16,131 bases of DNA from contig DASSHC010000469.1 in the NCBI GenBank assembly GCA_035693105.1, positions 1-16,131 of the forward strand, read 5' to 3'. Every line of letters starts with the position of its first letter. Positions within the stretch are counted from its first letter, which is position 1. The notes under the pieces were generated by a model. That model searched no databases and was not told the DNA's origin. It worked only from the letters and a program-made list of their open reading frames with translations. This document shows positions 13,753 to 16,131 of this stretch, piece by piece. The position numbers were made by a program, and so were the translations under genes. Source of the DNA: DASSHC01 sp035693105 (lineage in GTDB: Bacteria > Chloroflexota > Chloroflexia > Thermomicrobiales > Thermomicrobiaceae).

Positions 13753-14997
13753 CTACTCCCCGCTCGCCTGCCCCTGCTCCTTCTGCTCCTTGACCAGCGC
13801 GGCGACCTTCAGCGGCAGGCCGAAGAGGGTGATGAAGCCCTTGGCGTCGGCCTGGTTGTAGACCTCGTCCTGGCCGAAGGTGGCGTAGTCCATGTGGTAG
13901 AGGGTGTTGGGCGAGCGGCGCCCGGTGACGATCACGTTCCCCTTGTAGAGCTGCAGCCGCACCTCACCGCTCATCGGCTGCTGCGTCACGTCGACGAAGG
14001 CGTCGAGCGCCTGGCGCAGCGGGGTGAACCAGAGGCCGTTGTAGACCAGCTCGGCGTACTTCTGCGCGATCTGGTCCTTGTAGTGCAGCGTCTCGCGGTC
14101 GAGCACGATCGACTCCAGCTCCTTGTGGGCGGTGGAGAGGATGGTGGCGCCCGGCTGCTCGTAGACGCCGTGGCTCTTCATGCCGACCAGGCGGTTCTCG
14201 ACCAGGTCGATACGGCCGATGCCGTGCTCGCCGCCCAGCTCGTTGAGCAGGTTGACCAGTTGCACCGGGGCGACCGGGGAGCCGTCGAGGCTGACCGGGT
14301 AGCCCTCCTCGAAGCCGATGACGATGGTGACCGGCTTGTCGGGCGCGTCGAGCGGGTGGTTGGTCAGTTGGAACATGTCCTCGTTGGGCGCGCTCCAGGG
14401 GTCCTCCAGTCCGCCGCCCTCGTGGCTGAGGTGCCAGAGGTTCTGGTCGCGGCTGTAGATGTTGGTCTTGCTCTGGTTGACCGGGATGCCGTGGGCGTGG
14501 GCGTAGTCGAGCAGGTCCTCGCGCGAGCGCAGGTTCCACTCGCGCCAGGGGGCGATGACCGTGAGGTGGGGCGCCAGCGCCTGGTAGGTCAGCTCGAAGC
14601 GGACCTGATCGTTGCCCTTGCCGGTGGCGCCGTGGGCCACCGCGTCGGCCCCCTCCAGCTTGGCGATCTCCACCTGATGCGCGGCGGTCAGCGGGCGCGC
14701 CAAGCTGGTGCCGAGCAAGTACTTGCGCTCGTAGAGGGCGCCGGCCCGCAGCACCGGGAAGGCGTAGTCCTTGATCAGCTCTTCCTTGATGTCGCGCACG
14801 TAGAGCTTGGAGGCGCCGCTGGCGAGCGCCTTGGCTTCCAGGCCCTCGAAGGAGTCGCCCTGGCCGAGGTCGGCGGTGTAGGCGATAACCTCGCAGCCGT
14901 AGTTCTCTTTGATCCAGGCGAGGATGATCGAGGTGTCGAGGCCGCCCGAGTAGGCGAGCACGACCTTCTTCACGTCGGAGCCGTTCGGCGTGGGCAT
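13753..14997 (-). CDS. argG: Argininosuccinate synthase
   Basis: ArgG joins citrulline and aspartate using ATP to make argininosuccinate, the penultimate step of arginine synthesis, in the cytoplasm. The N-terminal ATP pyrophosphatase motif SGGLDTS is at 17-23 ('KKVVLAYSGGLDTSIILAWI'). AYTADLGQ (39-46), ATGKGND (124-130) and 'SREDLLDYAHAHGIPV' are all intact. The 414-aa length is normal (about 400). The frame is open further upstream, but family homology starts near VKKVVLAYSGG and AGAGGAG lies about ten bases before ATG 14997. No other arg gene is in the window, although argH often follows argG; here a large palindrome and a convergent gene follow. It has its own promoter and an unusual leader (see 15034-15174). 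Confidence 0.96.
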   Translation of the reverse strand: MPTPNGSDVKKVVLAYSGGLDTSIILAWIKENYGCEVIAYTADLGQGDSFEGLEAKALASGASKLYVRDIKEELIKDYAFPVLRAGALYERKYLLGTSLARPLTAAHQVEIAKLEGADAVAHGATGKGNDQVRFELTYQALAPHLTVIAPWREWNLRSREDLLDYAHAHGIPVNQSKTNIYSRDQNLWHLSHEGGGLEDPWSAPNEDMFQLTNHPLDAPDKPVTIVIGFEEGYPVSLDGSPVAPVQLVNLLNELGGEHGIGRIDLVENRLVGMKSHGVYEQPGATILSTAHKELESIVLDRETLHYKDQIAQKYAELVYNGLWFTPLRQALDAFVDVTQQPMSGEVRLQLYKGNVIVTGRRSPNTLYHMDYATFGQDEVYNQADAKGFITLFGLPLKVAALVKEQKEQGQASGE

Positions 14998-15033
14998 GAC
15001 TGCTGTTCTCCTCTGACACGTATGTCCAAAAGT

Positions 15034-15075
15034 GCGCCGGCAAGACGGGGAGCGACCGCTAGCGCCGCCTGGCGC
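15034..15075 (-). promoter_or_regulatory. Possible argG attenuator: two mutually exclusive hairpins
   Basis: In the mRNA sense, GCGCC-AGGC-GGCGC (15075 to 15062) forms a small hairpin. The same 5' arm, GCGCCAGGC (15075-15067), can instead pair with GCCGGCGC (15041-15034) as GCGCC/GGCGC plus GGC/GCC with one bulged A. That longer hairpin is followed by ACTTTTGG, a weak terminator-like T run. The shared arm overlaps the Arg codons of the leader frame at 15059-15097. The pairing was read by eye; no energies were computed. Confidence 0.33.
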
Positions 15076-15097
15076 GTCCGGGCATACGGTAGAGCAT
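15059..15097 (-). CDS. Candidate arginine-rich leader peptide MLYRMPGRARRR upstream of argG
   Basis: A 12-codon frame lies in the argG leader, 61 bp before the argG start. Five of its twelve residues are Arg (codons CGT, CGC, AGG, CGG, CGC), three of them consecutive just before the TAG. ATG 15097 has GAGAGG upstream, though at a long spacing (about 11 nt). It falls within the transcript predicted from the promoter at 15145-15174, about 40 nt after the start site. The placement fits a leader peptide sensing charged tRNA-Arg. GC-rich DNA produces Arg codons by chance, so this is a hypothesis. No homologue is known to me. Confidence 0.35.
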   Translation of the reverse strand: MLYRMPGRARRR

Positions 15098-15144
15098 CGG
15101 CAGGCACACCTCTCAAACGGCAAACGCCGCGACACGACCCGCAG

Positions 15145-15174
15145 AGGGTATCAAGCAAGCACGTTTGATGTCAA
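15145..15174 (-). promoter_or_regulatory. Sigma-70-type promoter of argG (TTGACA-N18-TACCCT)
   Basis: On the minus strand TTGACA (15174-15169) is a perfect -35 match, followed after 18 bp by TACCCT (15150-15145), which keeps TA...T of the -10. The predicted start is near 15138, giving a leader of about 140 nt before the argG ATG. It begins 15 bp beyond the stop of the GAPDH-like gene, in a locally A/T-richer stretch, so argG is probably transcribed independently of the genes upstream. Confidence 0.6.
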
Positions 15175-15189
15175 GTTGTTCGCCAGGCG

Positions 15190-15615
15190 CTAGTCGTTCC
15201 GGGCCAGCCGCTCGGCCGTCACGGCGAGCTTGGTCGAATACCCCATCGACTTGCTCGGCGCGCTCACCAGCACGCGCCTGGCGCCCCGGTCCAGGTGCGC
15301 CTGGGCGCCGGCGCGCACCGTCGCCCGGCCAGTGCAGTCGATCACCAGATCGACGCCGAGCGCGGCCCAGTCGGGGAGCGCATCGGCCGAGTTGAGGTAG
15401 CGGATCGCGCGCCCGCCGATGCGGATCGTGTCGCTGGTCGCCTCGACCGCCTCCGGCCAGAGGCCGTAATTGGTATCCGCCTTGAAGAGCGCGGCGAAGG
15501 TCTGCGCGTCGCGGATATCCGAGATCGAGACCGGCACGAAGAGCTCGTGGGAGAGCGCGGCCTTCAGCGCCGAGCGGCCGATACGGCCGAAGCCGTGGAT
15601 CGCGATCCCTGCCAT
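15190..15615 (-). CDS. Stand-alone GAPDH-like NAD-binding domain protein (141 aa)
   Basis: 'MAGIAIHGFGRIGRSALKAA' has the GFGRIGR dinucleotide-binding motif (8-14) of glyceraldehyde-3-phosphate dehydrogenase. 'KADTNYGLWPE' (45-55) corresponds to the KxDSxHGxF region. 'LGVDLVIDCTGRATVRAGAQ' and 'GARRVLVSAPSKS' (111-123) match the end of the NAD domain. The protein stops 18 residues later, before the catalytic ASCTTN segment and the whole C-terminal domain (full enzymes are about 330 aa). No downstream remnant is visible, since the argG promoter follows directly. ATG 15615 has AGGAGG and GGAG upstream. It cannot catalyse the GAPDH reaction as it stands. It is either a decayed gene or a small NAD-binding protein with another role. 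It is 47 bp downstream of the FAD monooxygenase on the same strand. Confidence 0.8.
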   Translation of the reverse strand: MAGIAIHGFGRIGRSALKAALSHELFVPVSISDIRDAQTFAALFKADTNYGLWPEAVEATSDTIRIGGRAIRYLNSADALPDWAALGVDLVIDCTGRATVRAGAQAHLDRGARRVLVSAPSKSMGYSTKLAVTAERLARND

Positions 15616-15662
15616 CGGGTTCTCCGTCCTCCTATGCCCGCAGTCGTTCCAGGGACACACTA

Positions 15663-16131
15663 TTACCCATGCCGGTTCGGCTCGCCGTCCACCGAGAGCG
15701 ATGGGCGGTTGTTCAGTCGCTCGACGTCGAAGCCCGCGATCCGCTTGTATCCGGCGGCGATCTCCTCCAGCTCCTGCTGGCTCACGACGTCATGCAGGTG
15801 GCTGAATCCATCGGGCGCCCGCTCTTCGACGAGATCCTGACAGCGGTGCGGGCCGTCTCGGCGGTTCGACTGCACCACCGCCGCCGTCGCCGGTCGTCGC
15901 TGTGCATCATAGCTCGTTACGGCGGCCTCGATCGCTGGCTGCAATGCCAGCTCGCGCGCCAGGACGCGGGCATCGAGAACTGCCTGCGAAGCCCCGTTCC
16001 CCCCGACTGGATGCATGGGGTGCGCCGCATCGCCCAGCAGGGTGACGCGGCCAAAATCCCACGAGGGGAGCGGGTCTCGGTCGACCATGGGGTACTGGTA
16101 GATCGTCTCGGTTCGCTGGATGAGATCCGAG
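15663..16131 (-). CDS. FAD-dependent monooxygenase, C-terminal fragment
   Basis: The gene enters from the right edge; reading from 16130 gives 'SDLIQRTETIYQYPMVDRDP', so the visible ATG at 16088 is internal. 'GRVTLLGDAAHPMHPVGGNG' followed by ASQAVLDA is the GD/DAAHP motif of class A flavin monooxygenases (UbiH / salicylate-hydroxylase / PHBH-like), which contacts the FAD ribityl chain. 'YDAQRRPATAAVVQSNRRDG' and the tail 'EELEEIAAGYKRIAGFDVER'-type region match the C-terminus of bacterial 'flavin-dependent oxidoreductase' members. The N-terminal GxGxxG is outside the window. Such enzymes hydroxylate aromatic or heterocyclic substrates using NAD(P)H and O2; the substrate is unknown. The GAPDH-like gene follows after 47 bp and could be in the same transcript. 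Confidence 0.88.
   Translation of the reverse strand, partial: SDLIQRTETIYQYPMVDRDPLPSWDFGRVTLLGDAAHPMHPVGGNGASQAVLDARVLARELALQPAIEAAVTSYDAQRRPATAAVVQSNRRDGPHRCQDLVEERAPDGFSHLHDVVSQQELEEIAAGYKRIAGFDVERLNNRPSLSVDGEPNRHG

Noticed and set aside
14998..15135. N-terminal extension of argG from 15135
   Set aside because: The frame is open, but the extra 46 residues are not part of argininosuccinate synthase, and a ribosome site precedes ATG 14997.
15175..15192. Frameshift explaining the short GAPDH-like gene
   Set aside because: No GAPDH catalytic-domain sequence was recognised in any frame after the stop; the argG promoter and leader follow directly.

Overview
The window is GC-rich bacterial chromosome, most likely from a member of the Chloroflexota. 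The taxonomic guess rests on three things: dispersed intergenic palindromes of types I associate with that phylum; a secreted protein built from Tyr/Trp-rich 'FPETGHYL...FGYPISEE...VQYFERA.FEYHPDNP' repeats; and an XRE-NB-ARC-TPR regulator. No rRNA, tRNA, CRISPR array, transposase or phage gene was seen. Genes are densely packed with short gaps, and most have a clear Shine-Dalgarno sequence. Many long open frames antisense to real genes are artefacts of high GC.

Layout, left to right. (1) 1-2.8 kb: the start of a LutB-like lactate-oxidation protein (minus) diverges from two general-stress (YflT-like) proteins and a RidA-family protein (plus). Palindromic repeats separate these genes. (2) 2.8-6.1 kb, minus strand: a secreted repeat/DUF4232 protein, then two Gfo/Idh/MocA-type proteins joined by an ATGA overlap. 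The first of the pair is an intact oxidoreductase; the second is shorter and has lost the EKP motif. (3) 6.1-8.6 kb, plus strand: a membrane-anchored YpfJ-type zinc metallopeptidase and MutY, separated by a 200-bp inverted-repeat element. (4) 8.6-13.4 kb: a luciferase-like (LLM) flavin oxidoreductase and the large XRE-NB-ARC-TPR regulator on the minus strand. A berberine-bridge-like FAD oxidoreductase diverges from the regulator on the plus strand. (5) 13.5-16.1 kb, minus strand: the end of a FAD monooxygenase, a stand-alone GAPDH NAD-binding domain, and argG behind its own promoter.

Functional themes are arginine biosynthesis (argG), DNA repair of oxidised guanine mispairs (mutY), stress and metabolite damage (YflT proteins, RidA), and a cluster of flavin/nicotinamide oxidoreductases around a STAND-type regulator.

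The most interesting signal is in the argG leader. A perfect TTGACA promoter is followed by about 140 nt of leader. This carries a 12-codon open frame, MLYRMPGRARRR, with five arginine codons. Those codons overlap one arm shared by two mutually exclusive hairpins, and the distal hairpin is followed by a short T run. This is the layout expected of ribosome-mediated arginine attenuation, but it is a prediction from sequence only. Other points of interest are the truncated GAPDH-like gene, the real-plus-degenerate Gfo/Idh pair, the FAD enzyme lacking its second covalent flavin ligand, a possibly leaderless mutY, and long palindromes between two convergent gene pairs.
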